From positions 124,001 through 188,000 of the forward strand of contig NZ_JPXI01000037.1 in NCBI RefSeq assembly GCF_000740675.1: a stretch of DNA of 64,000 nt, given 5' to 3'. The stretch is from Massilia sp. BSC265 (GTDB lineage: Bacteria > Pseudomonadota > Gammaproteobacteria > Burkholderiales > Burkholderiaceae_D). Under the pieces are notes generated by a model. The model ran no database searches. It was not told the origin of the DNA and saw only the letters and a list, made by a program, of their open reading frames with translations. Below are positions 1-9,151 of this stretch, one piece after another. The translations under genes and the position numbers were made by a program. Every line of letters begins with the position of its first letter. The first letter of the stretch is position 1.

Positions 1-1779
1 CGTCAGCTCCAGCTCCAGAAGCCCCGGTTCGACCCCGTGGCGTTCGAGCGCCGCGCGGATCACGCCTTCCAGGTCGCCCTCGACGAACTGGCGGCTCGAC
101 ACGTTCACCGCCACCCGCACGTCGCGCACCCCGCTAGCATTCCAGGCCGCGATCTGGCGGCAGGCTTCGTCGACGATCCACTCGCCGACCCGCACCACCA
201 GCCCGGTCTCCTCCATCAGCGGCACGAATTCGGCCGGGTAGACCAGCCCGAAGCCGGGACGGTTCCAGCGCAGCAGCGCTTCCACGCCCGAGATGCGGCC
301 GGTGTTCAGTTCCAGCTTGGGCTGGTAGTACAGCACGAACTGGTTGCCCTCGAGCGCGCTGCGCAGCGCCAGCTCGAGGTCCAGGCGCGCCAGCACCTGC
401 ACGTTCATCCCGGCGGTGAAGAAGCGGTAGCCGTCGCGCCCCGCTTCCTTGGCGCGCACCATCGCGGTGTCGGCGTACTTGATCAGGGTGCCAGGCTCGG
501 TCGAGTCTTCCGGATACATGGCGATGCCGATGCTGGCCGTCAGCGCAGCCTGCTGGCCGTGCAGGTCGAAGGGCGCACGCAGCGACTCGCGGATCTCGTT
601 GGCGACGTTGACTGCTTCCTGCTGGTCGCGCGTCATCGTCAGGATCAGCGCGAACTCGTCGCCGCCCAGGCGCCCGGCCGTGTCGCGCAGGCGCACCACG
701 CGCACCAGGCGCGTGCTGAACTGGCGCAGCAGCTCGTCGCCGAGCGTGGTGCCGAGCGAATCGTTGATGATCTTGAAGCGGTCGAGCGTGATGCACAGCA
801 CCGCCACGCGCCAGTTCTTGTCGCGCGCCAGCTCGATCGCGTCGCGCAGGTTCTGGAAGAACAAGGTGCGGTTCGGCAGGCCGGTGAGCGCGTCGTAGCT
901 GGCCATGTGGCGCATGCGTTCCTGCGCGTGCAGGCGCTCGCTGATGTCGCGCGCCACCGCGATCAGCATGCGGCTCTTGCCGAGGTCCTGCAGCTTCCAG
1001 CTGATCTCCACCGGCACCGCGCCCTGCCCCCCGGCGCGCAGCAGCTCGGTCTCGACGATGTCGCCCGGCAGCGGGCCGAATTCGGTCTTGCCATCCTGCG
1101 CGCCCGCGCCGCCGTGAGCCAGCGCATCGGCCGCCAGATGGCGCTCGAGCAGCTCGCGGGTGGCCAGGCCCAGCGCCACCGGGTCGATGCGCAGCAGCGC
1201 CTCGCGCGAGAAGCCGAGCATGCGGCAGGCGCCGTCCGACACGTCCACCATCGCCATCGAGGCGGTATCGATCAGGAAGATCGCATCCGGGGTCGCATCC
1301 ATCGCCCCGCGGAAGCGCGCCAGCTCGGCAGTGCGCTCGCGTACCTCGCGTTCCAGCTGCACCCCGTAGTCCTGCGATTCGCGGTGCAGCAGGCGCACCT
1401 CCAGCAAATTGCGGATGCGCGTCATCACCTCGACCGTGTCGAAAGGCTTGCCGATGAAGTCGCGCGCGCCGGCTTCCAGCGCGGCCAGCTTCTTGTCCGG
1501 CTCGGCCGTCACCACCAGCACCGGCAGCCAGGAATCGCTTTCGAGCGGCTTGAGCGCCTCCATCACGTCGAAGCCGTCCATCCCCGGCATGTGCAGGTCG
1601 AGGATGATCAGGTCGAAGCGGTGCTTCAGGTGCATCGACACCACCTGGCGCGGGTCGTAGGTAGCCGAGACGTTCTCGTACCCGGTAGTCGTCAAGAGGT
1701 ATTCGAGCAGCTGGACGTTGACGGGTTCGTCGTCCACGACGAGGATGCGCGCGCGGCGGATGTCGGAGAGTGTAATCAT
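1..1779 (-). CDS. REC-PAS-GGDEF-EAL response regulator, c-di-GMP turnover (3' end outside window)
   Basis: The frame is open from ATG at 1779 to the left edge (593 codons), so the C-terminus is missing. The order is a receiver domain (about residues 10-130, phospho-acceptor D61 in LDLHMPG, KPF near residue 110), a PAS-like sensor (about 170-280), a GGDEF diguanylate cyclase domain with intact RLGGDEF, and an EAL phosphodiesterase domain with intact EALLRW; the sequence stops at the LELELT segment. By family knowledge this makes or degrades c-di-GMP in response to phosphorylation. The start overlaps the stop of the upstream kinase gene as ATGA, implying translational coupling, so the kinase is the likely phosphodonor. 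Both active-site motifs are intact, so the net activity cannot be told from sequence. Confidence 0.9.
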   Translation of the reverse strand, partial: MITLSDIRRARILVVDDEPVNVQLLEYLLTTTGYENVSATYDPRQVVSMHLKHRFDLIILDLHMPGMDGFDVMEALKPLESDSWLPVLVVTAEPDKKLAALEAGARDFIGKPFDTVEVMTRIRNLLEVRLLHRESQDYGVQLEREVRERTAELARFRGAMDATPDAIFLIDTASMAMVDVSDGACRMLGFSREALLRIDPVALGLATRELLERHLAADALAHGGAGAQDGKTEFGPLPGDIVETELLRAGGQGAVPVEISWKLQDLGKSRMLIAVARDISERLHAQERMRHMASYDALTGLPNRTLFFQNLRDAIELARDKNWRVAVLCITLDRFKIINDSLGTTLGDELLRQFSTRLVRVVRLRDTAGRLGGDEFALILTMTRDQQEAVNVANEIRESLRAPFDLHGQQAALTASIGIAMYPEDSTEPGTLIKYADTAMVRAKEAGRDGYRFFTAGMNVQVLARLDLELALRSALEGNQFVLYYQPKLELNTGRISGVEALLRWNRPGFGLVYPAEFVPLMEETGLVVRVGEWIVDEACRQIAAWNASGVRDVRVAVNVSSRQFVEGDLEGVIRAALERHGVEPGLLELELT

Positions 1780-3818
1780 TCGGCCTTCCTTTCGGCCGGC
1801 ACCGCTCCTGTTCCAGGTAGCTGCGCCAGCGTACTGTTGATCGCTTCGGTGAACTTGTCGATGTCGATCGGTTTGGTGAGGTAGCGGGCAAAGCCCGCCG
1901 CCATGCCGCGTTCGATGTCGCGCTGCATGGCGTTGGCGGTCAGGGCGATGACCGGGATACTGCAGGTGAGCGGATCGGCGCGCAGCTGCCTGAGCACCTC
2001 GGTGCCGCTCATGCCCGGCAGGTTCAGGTCCATCAGGATGATCTCGGGAAGGTAGCTGCGCGCCAGCGACAGGCCGATATGGCCGTCGTGCGCCGACAGC
2101 AGGCGCAGGTCGGAACGGAAGCGCACGATCTCTTCCACCAGGCGCAGGTTGGCCGGGTTGTCCTCGACATACAGGAGCAGGTGCGGGTTCAGCTGTGATA
2201 CGCCCTCTTCCGCCACCGCATGGACTTGCGGCGCCGCGCCGGCGGCGTCCTCCGCCTGCTTCGCCAGCGGCGCGGTGGTGGCCAGCTCGATCCAGAACAC
2301 GCTGCCCACGCCCGGACTGCTGGACACGCCGATCTCCCCACCCATCAGCTCGACCAGGCGCTTGGTGACAACCAGGCCGATGCCGGTGCCTTCCTGGCTG
2401 CCGCCCTCCTGGCCGAGCCGGTTGAAAGGCTGGAACAGGCTTGCCACCTGCTCGGCATCGAGGCCGGCGCCGGTGTCCCGCACCGACAGGCGCAGCCGGG
2501 TCGGGGCGACCTGCTCGCAGGTGACTACCACGGCGCCGGCCTCGCGGTTGTATTTCACCGCGTTGGAGAGCAGGTTGAGCAGGACCTGTTTCAGGCGGGT
2601 GCGGTCGGCCAGCACCACCGCCCCCGGCGTCTGCGGGAACAGCACGCGCACACCGCGCCCGGCGGCGATCGGCTCGACCATGGTACGTGTTTCCAGCAGC
2701 GTGTCGCTCAGCGCCACCGGCTCCATCGACAGCGTCACCGTGCCCGATTCCACCTTGGCCAGGTCGAGGATCTCGTTGATCAGGGTGAGCAGGTGGCGCC
2801 CGCTTTTCAAGATGTGGTTGGCGAACTCCTTCTTCTGCTCGAGGGTCGAAGGCAGCGTGTCGGAGGTGAGGATCTGGGCGAAGCCGAGGATGGCGTTGAG
2901 GGGCGTGCGCAGCTCATGGCTCATCGAAGAGAGAAAAGCCGACTTGGCCTGGTTGGCGCTGCGTGCCTCTTCGATCGCATTGGCCAGTTCGGCATTGGCC
3001 AGGGCCAGCTGCAGGGTGCGTTCGTCCACGCGCTGCTCCAGCTGCTCGTTCAGGCGCATGACCTCCTGCTGCGCGCGCGAGCGCTCCGCCGCCTCGCGTG
3101 CGATCTCGCTGCTCGAGGTCTCCAGCTTGCGCGTGCGCATCTCGATCTCGGTCAGCATGGCGTTGAAGGAATCGACCAGCTCCCCGGCCTCGTCGTTGCT
3201 GATGCGCGGCGCGCGGCGCGAGTAATCCCGCGTGGCGACGACCTCGCGCGCGATCTCGGTGATGGCAACGATCGGCGCGGTCACCACCCGGCCCATGCGG
3301 CGCATCAGGAGGTAGGCGACGGACATGGCCAGCAGCGTCACCCCCAGGGCGATGCTGAGGTAATCGCGGGTGCGCGCCAGCAGCTGGTTCTCGGCGCGCA
3401 GGTACACCGTACCGAGCGCCTCGCCGTCCTCGACGATGCGCTGCCGGATGACCAGCTTGTCGCGGTCGGCGGCAGGGACGGCGGGCAGGACCTCGGGCAG
3501 CCCGCGCGTCTCGCCGGCCGCCTGGTAGGAAGCGAACAGCTCGCCGTCGGCGTCGTAGATCGCGGCGGCGCGCACCTGGGGGCGGGTGCGCAGCAGCGCC
3601 AGGTTCTCGTTGGCCAGGCGCGGGTCGTCGAAGGTCAGCGCGGCGGAGGTCATGTGGCCGACCAGTTCCGCCTGGGTGGCAAGGTCGTTCAGCAGGCTGC
3701 GGTGATAGCTGCGCAGGTCGTAGATAATGATGATCGCCACCGACACCAGCAGGGCGACGAACGTGGTCGTCATCACCGCCCGCACCAGCTTGCTGCGGAT
3801 CGAACGGCGCTGGGTCAT
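1776..3818 (-). CDS. Hybrid sensor histidine kinase (CHASE8-like sensor, HAMP, HisKA, HATPase, REC)
   Basis: 680 aa from ATG 3818, chosen because GGAGG lies about 5 bases upstream; a longer frame to 3875 lacks such a site. The order is TM1 (about 17-33), a periplasmic CHASE8-like region (about 40-145, with the LVGHMTSAALTFDD segment typical of that sensor), TM2 (about 153-173), HAMP, a coiled coil, HisKA with SHELRTPLNAILGF (phospho-His near 301), HATPase_c and a C-terminal receiver (acceptor Asp near 597 in LMDLNLPG). It is an inner-membrane kinase with its own receiver. It overlaps the downstream GGDEF/EAL response regulator by 4 bases, so the two probably form one signalling pair that controls c-di-GMP. 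The stimulus is unknown. Confidence 0.92.
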   Translation of the reverse strand: MTQRRSIRSKLVRAVMTTTFVALLVSVAIIIIYDLRSYHRSLLNDLATQAELVGHMTSAALTFDDPRLANENLALLRTRPQVRAAAIYDADGELFASYQAAGETRGLPEVLPAVPAADRDKLVIRQRIVEDGEALGTVYLRAENQLLARTRDYLSIALGVTLLAMSVAYLLMRRMGRVVTAPIVAITEIAREVVATRDYSRRAPRISNDEAGELVDSFNAMLTEIEMRTRKLETSSSEIAREAAERSRAQQEVMRLNEQLEQRVDERTLQLALANAELANAIEEARSANQAKSAFLSSMSHELRTPLNAILGFAQILTSDTLPSTLEQKKEFANHILKSGRHLLTLINEILDLAKVESGTVTLSMEPVALSDTLLETRTMVEPIAAGRGVRVLFPQTPGAVVLADRTRLKQVLLNLLSNAVKYNREAGAVVVTCEQVAPTRLRLSVRDTGAGLDAEQVASLFQPFNRLGQEGGSQEGTGIGLVVTKRLVELMGGEIGVSSSPGVGSVFWIELATTAPLAKQAEDAAGAAPQVHAVAEEGVSQLNPHLLLYVEDNPANLRLVEEIVRFRSDLRLLSAHDGHIGLSLARSYLPEIILMDLNLPGMSGTEVLRQLRADPLTCSIPVIALTANAMQRDIERGMAAGFARYLTKPIDIDKFTEAINSTLAQLPGTGAVPAERKAE

Positions 3819-4298
3819 GCGGCCTCCGGGATCATGTGGCCTCCGGCGAGGCCCGGGAAGGCGTGCGGACGCCACCGGCGCGGCAATGCCGGTCCACCGG
3901 CCGGAAGGCTGGGAGCGCTACGGCAGGCATGCCGCAGGTTTGCGCCGGCCCCATCCGGTCACGCGCATGTGATTCGAGCGGCATCCAAGAGTCCTACGGA
4001 AAACGGAATGTCAATACAGATGCCGCCGTGTAAATGCGGCGGCGCTGACAGGATAGCGGACGGCTTCGTGTCATGTCGCACGGAACTTTTCACGATTCAT
4101 TCATTCGGCCTTCGTCCACATCCCCACCCACCACGGGTAAAACATGCGGGGAGCTTGAAGTGCACGCTTTCCGTGTCAGTACGGCACGGACCGCGCTAGA
4201 ATGAACTGTGCGCCGCTCGCGTGCGCCACATCGGCCTCGGCCTGGTCATCGCGCTCATCGGTCAGCAGCGCGGTCAACCGCATTCAAAGGAGCTTCAC
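3819..4298. other. Intergenic region between divergent kinase and pncC
   Basis: About 480 bases without a convincing gene; short open frames here lack coding character. A small hairpin (GCCGCC arms around 4021-4048) and a TAGAAT box at 4196-4201 that could be a -10 element for pncC are visible. No clear -35 partner was found. I see nothing else I can support. Confidence 0.5.
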
Positions 4299-4781
4299 GT
4301 GACGAACGATATCCTAGATCTTGCTACCCAAGTCGGCCGGGCGCTCGAGGCCAAGCGCCTGGTGCTGGCCACCGCCGAATCCTGCACCGGGGGCGGCGTG
4401 TCCCAGGCGATCACCGAAATCCCGGGTTCCACCGGCTGGTTCGACTGCGGCTTCGTCACCTATTCCAACGCCTCCAAGACCGAACTGCTGGACGTGCCGG
4501 CCGCGCTCATCGCGCAGTTCGGCTCGGTGAGCGAGGAAGTGGCCGGCAAAATGGCCGAGGGCGCGCTGTCGAACAGCACGGCCGACATCGCGGTATCGAC
4601 CACCGGCATCGCCGGCCCGACCGGCGCGGTGCCAGGCAAGCCGGTGGGCACGGTCTGTTTCGGCTGGTCGCGCGGCGACACGACCTATACGGAACGCCTG
4701 GTGTTCCAGGGCGACCGCAAGGCGGTGCGCGAGCAGACCGTCGCGCATGCGCTGCGGGGCCTGCTGCGCTTCCTCGAGTAA
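4299..4781 (+). CDS. pncC: Nicotinamide-nucleotide amidohydrolase PncC (CinA C-terminal domain)
   Basis: 160 aa from GTG 4299, preceded by AAAGGAG 6 bases upstream; the in-frame ATG at 4221 has no such site and would add non-family residues. The protein is a stand-alone CinA C-terminal domain with the conserved TAESCTGGG, ITEIPGSTGWF, TYSNASKTELL and TGIAGPTG blocks. The family deamidates nicotinamide mononucleotide to nicotinate mononucleotide in pyridine nucleotide salvage, in the cytoplasm. Length is normal for the single-domain form. It stands alone between a divergent kinase and a downstream phosphoesterase gene only 22 bases away, so co-transcription with that gene is possible. Confidence 0.93.
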   Translation: MTNDILDLATQVGRALEAKRLVLATAESCTGGGVSQAITEIPGSTGWFDCGFVTYSNASKTELLDVPAALIAQFGSVSEEVAGKMAEGALSNSTADIAVSTTGIAGPTGAVPGKPVGTVCFGWSRGDTTYTERLVFQGDRKAVREQTVAHALRGLLRFLE

Positions 4782-4803
4782 GCAACAAGCGACAGTGCCC
4801 GCG

Positions 4804-5721
4804 ATGATCCGGATGGCGCCGCGCCTGCTGGGTGGCCTGGCACTGCTTGCAGCCGCCGGGCCGGCGTTTGCCCAGACCGTTTTCCCTGCCGCCTACACCG
4901 TGTATGCGGCGGGCGACATCGCACGCTGCAAGCATCCCGACCCGCGCTGGTCCGGCGCCGCCGCTACCGCCAGGCTGGTAGAGCCGCTGCTGCGCGCCAA
5001 TCCTCATTCCGCGGTGCTGTCGCTGGGCGACCATACCTACCCGGTCGGAGCGCAAGCCGAGTTCGAACACTGCTACCACCCGACCTGGGGACGCTTTCGC
5101 GAGCGCACCTGGCCGACGCCCGGCAACCACGAATATGCGACGCCAGGGGCCGCGCCCTACTTCGCCTACTTCGGCGCACGGGCCAAACCGCAAGGAAAAA
5201 GCTGGTACAGCCTGCGATTGGGCAGCTGGCTGGTGGTGTCGCTCGACAGCAACCTGACCGGCGCGCTTCACGCCGAGCAGATCGGCTGGCTGCGCGACAC
5301 ACTGGCCCGCGAGAAGGCGACCTGCACGCTCGCCTTCTGGCACCACCCGCTGTACACCTCGGGCGGCCACATCGGCGAACAGGGACGCATGCGCGACGCC
5401 TTCGCGCTGCTGCACGCGGCCGGCGCCGAGCTCGTCCTGTCGGGCCACGACCACGACTACGAACGCTTCGCGCCGCAGGATGCCGACGGCCGGCTCGACC
5501 GGGCGCGCGGCGTGCGCCAGTTCGTGGTCGGCACCGGCGGCGCCTATGCCACGCCCTTCCTGCAGTTCACGCCCAATAGCGAGGTGCGCGAAGCCAGCTA
5601 CGACGGCGTGCTGGAGCTGCGCCTGCTGGACGGCGCCTACGAATGGAAATTCCTGCCGGCTGCTCCAGAGCGGGTACCGGCGGGCGCCACGCTCGACCAC
5701 GGGCGCAGTAGTTGCCACTAG
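4804..5721 (+). CDS. Secreted calcineurin-like metallophosphoesterase
   Basis: 305 aa. ATG 4804 (or 4813) opens a Sec signal peptide ending near AGPAFAQ. The metal-binding blocks of the calcineurin-like phosphoesterase superfamily are all present in order: GDIARC, LSLGDHTYP, GNHEY, WHHPLYTSG and SGHDHDYER. The protein should therefore be a periplasmic or secreted dinuclear metal phosphoesterase resembling purple acid phosphatase-type enzymes. Its substrate is not evident. An in-frame ATG at 4747 overlaps pncC and lacks a signal peptide, so it was not used. Confidence 0.85.
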   Translation: MIRMAPRLLGGLALLAAAGPAFAQTVFPAAYTVYAAGDIARCKHPDPRWSGAAATARLVEPLLRANPHSAVLSLGDHTYPVGAQAEFEHCYHPTWGRFRERTWPTPGNHEYATPGAAPYFAYFGARAKPQGKSWYSLRLGSWLVVSLDSNLTGALHAEQIGWLRDTLAREKATCTLAFWHHPLYTSGGHIGEQGRMRDAFALLHAAGAELVLSGHDHDYERFAPQDADGRLDRARGVRQFVVGTGGAYATPFLQFTPNSEVREASYDGVLELRLLDGAYEWKFLPAAPERVPAGATLDHGRSSCH

Positions 5722-5773
5722 TTCCATTGAATTACCACCGGCCTGCCATTGAGCGCCACTGAAGGAGCACCAC

Positions 5774-8596
5774 ATGAGATACTTCCGGCTGCTCGCCTTA
5801 TTATTGATAATGACCACATTCGCTCCACCCTCCGGCGCCCAGACCGCGCCGCCGTCCCTGCCCACCGTCGCCTTCGAAAAAACCACCCTGCCCAACGGCC
5901 TGCAGCTGATCCTGGTCGAGGACCGGCGCCTGCCGATCGTGGCGGTCAACATCTGGTACCACGTCGGCCCGGCCAACGAAGCGCCCGGGCTGACCGGCTT
6001 CGCCCACCTGTTCGAGCACATGATGTTCGCGCAGACGCGCCACATCCCGCGCGGCATGGCCGACCGCCTGCTGGAAGGCGCCGGCGCCACCGACAGCAAT
6101 GGCGGCACCGGCTACGACCAGACCAGCTACTACGACACCGTGCCCTCGAACCAGCTGGAGCTGGCGTTGTGGGTGCACGCCGACCGCATGGGTTACCTGC
6201 TCGACGTGCTCGACCAGAAGGCGCTCGCCAACCAGCAGGACGTGGTGCGCAACGAGCGCCGCGAGACCGTCGAGGACGAACCCTACGGCCTGGTGCAGGA
6301 AGCGCTGGCGCACGCGCTGTTCCCGAAGGGCCACCCCTACTACGCCTCGATCATCGGTTCGCACGCCGACATCCAGAATGCGAAGCTGGAAGATGTGCGC
6401 GAGTTCTTCCGGCGCTACTACGGGCCGAACAACGCCAGCCTCGTGATCGCCGGCGACATCGACAAGGCCAAGACACGCGCCCTGGTCGAGCGCTACTTCG
6501 GGAGCCTGCGCCGCAGCCTTCCTGTGGCGCGCCCCAGCGTGACGACGCCGCCCATCACCAGCGAACGCCGCGTGGTCGTGCACGACCGCGTGGAACTGCC
6601 GCGCGTCTTCATGGGCTGGCTCACGCCGCCCGCGTACCAAGAGGGCGACGCCGAGCTGGCGGTGGCGGCCGAGATCCTTGCCGGCGGCAAGTCGAGCCGT
6701 TTGTACAAGAAGCTGGTGTACGAGCGCCAGATCGCGCAGGACGTGGACGCCAGCCAGAACTCCCAGGGTCTCGCCTCGACCTTCGTCATCGACGTCACCG
6801 CACGCCCCGGACACGAAGCGCGCGAACTGGAAGAAGCGATCGACGCCGAGCTGGCCCAGCTGCGCGAGCACGGCCCTTCGCAGCGCGAAGTCGAGCGCGC
6901 CCGCAACAGCCTCGAGACCGCGCTCCTGAGCACCATCGAGAAGCTCGGCGGCGACGGACTGGCGGACCAGCTCAACCACTACAACCAGTACACCGGGGAT
7001 CCCGGCTACCTGACCAAGGACCTGGCGCGCCTGCGCAGCATCACCCCGGGCGACGTGCAGCGCGCGGTACGCGGTTACCTGCGCCAGCAGGCGCGCGCGG
7101 TGGTCACCGGCCTGCCCGGCAAGCCGGTGATCGACGACCCGCGCATTCCGCCTGCGCCGAAAAAGAGCAAGGCTGCCAAGGCGGGCACGGCGGCCGAGAC
7201 CGAAGCGATCAATCCGCCCGAGCCCTGGCGCGCGCAGCAGCCGAAGGCCGGGCCGGCGCCGCGCTTCACCCTGCCGCAGGGCGAGTCCTTCAAGCTCGCG
7301 AACGGCTTGACCGTCATCCACCACTACAAGCAGGGCCTGCCTCTCGTGTCGGCCCAGCTGGTGGTACGCAGCGGCAGCGCCGACAATCCCGCCAACTTGC
7401 CGGGCCTGGCCGGCTTCACGGCGCAAATGCTGGAGGAAGGCACGGCCACGCGCAGTGCGCCGCAGATCGCCGACGAGATCGCGCAGCTCGGCGCCTTCCT
7501 GGACACGGGCACCAGCGTCGACGCCTCCGTGGTGTCGCTGCTGGCGCTGCGCGGAACCTTCGCCCCTGCGCTCGACGTGCTGGCGGACATCGTGCTGCGT
7601 CCGGCCTTCCCCACGGCGGAAGTCGAGCGCCAGCGCGCCGACCGGGTCGGGGAACTGATCCAGCAGCGCGACGATCCGGAAGCCGTGGCGTCCGTGGCCG
7701 CGGCCGGCGCGCTGTACGGCAACAGGCACCCGAAGGGCCATGGCCAGCTCGGCACCGAACCGGCGATCCGCGCCGCGACGCGCGACGACCTGGTGGCATT
7801 CTGGCGCCGCCATTACGTGCCCGGGAATGCCGCGCTGGTGGTGTCGGGCGACATCTCGCGCGGCGAACTGAAGGCGCTGGCGGAGTCGCGCTTCACCGCC
7901 TGGCCGCGTGCCGATGTTCCCGACGGCGGCGCGGGCGAGCCCGCGGGCACGCGCGCGCGCCTGGTAATGGTCGACCAGCCGGGCGCAGTCCAGACCGCGC
8001 TGCGCGTGACCGGCATTACGGTGGCGCGCACTACCCCGGATTTTCCCGCGCTGCAGGTCCTGAACGCCGCGCTCGGCGGCATGTTCTCCAGCCGCCTGAA
8101 CAACAACCTGCGCGAGACCAAGGGCTACACCTACGGCATCTCCTCGTACTTCCGCTACGACCGCACGCCGGGCCCCTTCGTCATCGCGGGCAGCGTGCGA
8201 CGCGACGCGACCGGTGATTCGGTGCGCGAGATCTTCCGCGAGCTGGGCGAGATCCGCGACGCGCCGCTGCCGGCTGCCGAGCTCGATGCCGCCCGCGACG
8301 CGCAGGTGCTGTCGCTGCCGGGGGCGTTCGAGACCAATGCCGATATTGGCGCCAGCCTGGCCGAGATCTTCGTCTACGGCCTGCCGCTCGACTACTACGC
8401 GCGCCTGCCCGGCCAGCTGAATGCCGTCACGGCGGCGCAAGTACAGGCCGCCGCGCGCAAGCACCTGGCGCCGGAGCGGATGACGGTTGTCGCCGTGGGC
8501 GACCGCAAACGCATGCTGCCGCAACTGCAGGCGCTCGGGATGGGTGCCGTGGAGGTGCGCGACAGCGATGGGCAGCTGCCGCGCCCGCGACAATGA
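5774..8596 (+). CDS. M16 family zinc peptidase, two-domain, secreted
   Basis: 940 aa with GAAGGAG upstream of ATG 5774 and an N-terminal signal peptide (cleavage near SGAQ). The N-terminal half holds the inverted zinc motif HLFEH (residues 78-82) and the distal acidic ligand block RRETVEDEPYG. The C-terminal half has the same fold signature but no HxxEH at the equivalent place (FTAQMLEEG), as is usual for the non-catalytic half of pitrilysin-type proteins. A Lys/Ala-rich linker near residues 455-475 joins the halves. It probably degrades peptides in the periplasm. It has no obvious operon partner. Confidence 0.92.
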   Translation: MRYFRLLALLLIMTTFAPPSGAQTAPPSLPTVAFEKTTLPNGLQLILVEDRRLPIVAVNIWYHVGPANEAPGLTGFAHLFEHMMFAQTRHIPRGMADRLLEGAGATDSNGGTGYDQTSYYDTVPSNQLELALWVHADRMGYLLDVLDQKALANQQDVVRNERRETVEDEPYGLVQEALAHALFPKGHPYYASIIGSHADIQNAKLEDVREFFRRYYGPNNASLVIAGDIDKAKTRALVERYFGSLRRSLPVARPSVTTPPITSERRVVVHDRVELPRVFMGWLTPPAYQEGDAELAVAAEILAGGKSSRLYKKLVYERQIAQDVDASQNSQGLASTFVIDVTARPGHEARELEEAIDAELAQLREHGPSQREVERARNSLETALLSTIEKLGGDGLADQLNHYNQYTGDPGYLTKDLARLRSITPGDVQRAVRGYLRQQARAVVTGLPGKPVIDDPRIPPAPKKSKAAKAGTAAETEAINPPEPWRAQQPKAGPAPRFTLPQGESFKLANGLTVIHHYKQGLPLVSAQLVVRSGSADNPANLPGLAGFTAQMLEEGTATRSAPQIADEIAQLGAFLDTGTSVDASVVSLLALRGTFAPALDVLADIVLRPAFPTAEVERQRADRVGELIQQRDDPEAVASVAAAGALYGNRHPKGHGQLGTEPAIRAATRDDLVAFWRRHYVPGNAALVVSGDISRGELKALAESRFTAWPRADVPDGGAGEPAGTRARLVMVDQPGAVQTALRVTGITVARTTPDFPALQVLNAALGGMFSSRLNNNLRETKGYTYGISSYFRYDRTPGPFVIAGSVRRDATGDSVREIFRELGEIRDAPLPAAELDAARDAQVLSLPGAFETNADIGASLAEIFVYGLPLDYYARLPGQLNAVTAAQVQAAARKHLAPERMTVVAVGDRKRMLPQLQALGMGAVEVRDSDGQLPRPRQ

Positions 8597-8618
8597 ATCC
8601 GCGCGCCCGCGCAGGTGC

Positions 8619-8783
8619 TTACGGGGCAGTCCTGTCGCCGGCCAGCTCCTTCTGATTGAGCGCCAAGCGGATCAGTTTTACCTCGGCATGAATTTTCGCA
8701 AGCTTGCGGACAATCGCCCACAACCCGCCGGCAATCGCCACCAGGAACAAAAAAACCAGGAATCCCATATCGTTCATTTTCAT
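8619..8783 (-). CDS. Small single-pass membrane protein, unknown function
   Basis: 54 aa. One strongly hydrophobic helix (about residues 6-23, GFLVFLFLVAIAGGLW) is followed by a basic and amphipathic tail. No known domain was recognised. The start is uncertain (ATG 8783, 8777 or 8768) and no good ribosome site is seen. It lies on the minus strand just downstream of the interrupted small ORF at 8858-10904, so the two may once have been one transcript. Confidence 0.45.
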   Translation of the reverse strand: MKMNDMGFLVFLFLVAIAGGLWAIVRKLAKIHAEVKLIRLALNQKELAGDRTAP

Positions 8784-8857
8784 CGCCGGCCGGGCAGTGC
8801 GACCGGTCTGCTCGATGCATCGCCGCGTCGAGCGCGGCCCGGGCCCGGCTGGATTTT

Positions 8858-8991
8858 TTACTTGTTTTGCAAGCCTTGCTCGATGTGCTCCCAGAACGCT
8901 TCCGGCAGCGCCGGAATATCCATCCTGTATTCGGAGATAGCCAGGCAATTCAATATCACGCGCATCGACAAGGTCACCTCTTTCCCCTTAG
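8858..8991 (-). pseudogene. C-terminal fragment of a small ORF split by the IS5-like element
   Basis: The frame reads 42 residues to a stop at 8858 (ends IEQGLQNK). Removing 8992-10739 and one CTTAG copy joins it in frame to the fragment at 10740-10904 through the residues LNDAK/GKEVT, giving a 97-residue protein. No family was recognised. The exact restoration of the frame supports both the gene call and the element boundaries. Confidence 0.6.
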
Positions 8992-9007
8992 AGCGCCTAA
9001 CAAAACC
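8992..9007. repeat. Left terminal inverted repeat of the IS5-like element
   Basis: AGCGCCTAACAAAACC; it matches the reverse complement of 10724-10739 at 15 of 16 positions. CTTAG precedes it directly. Confidence 0.75.
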
Positions 9008-9151
9008 CTCTAGTTGCTCAGCAGGCAACAGCCGAGTACACTGAGCCGCGTTGACCGTCCGCTTTCGGCCAAAAGCGGCCATAAAGTGCTTGGCCGACCA
9101 AGATATTCTGTCCAACTCCGGCCGTGGGAGCCAGTCGCATCAGCCCAATTT

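Noticed and set aside
37..1884. Long plus-strand open frame across the GGDEF/EAL gene
   Set aside because: It is an antisense shadow of a GC-rich gene; its product is Arg/His/Gln-rich with no family, while the minus strand gives REC, PAS, GGDEF and EAL.
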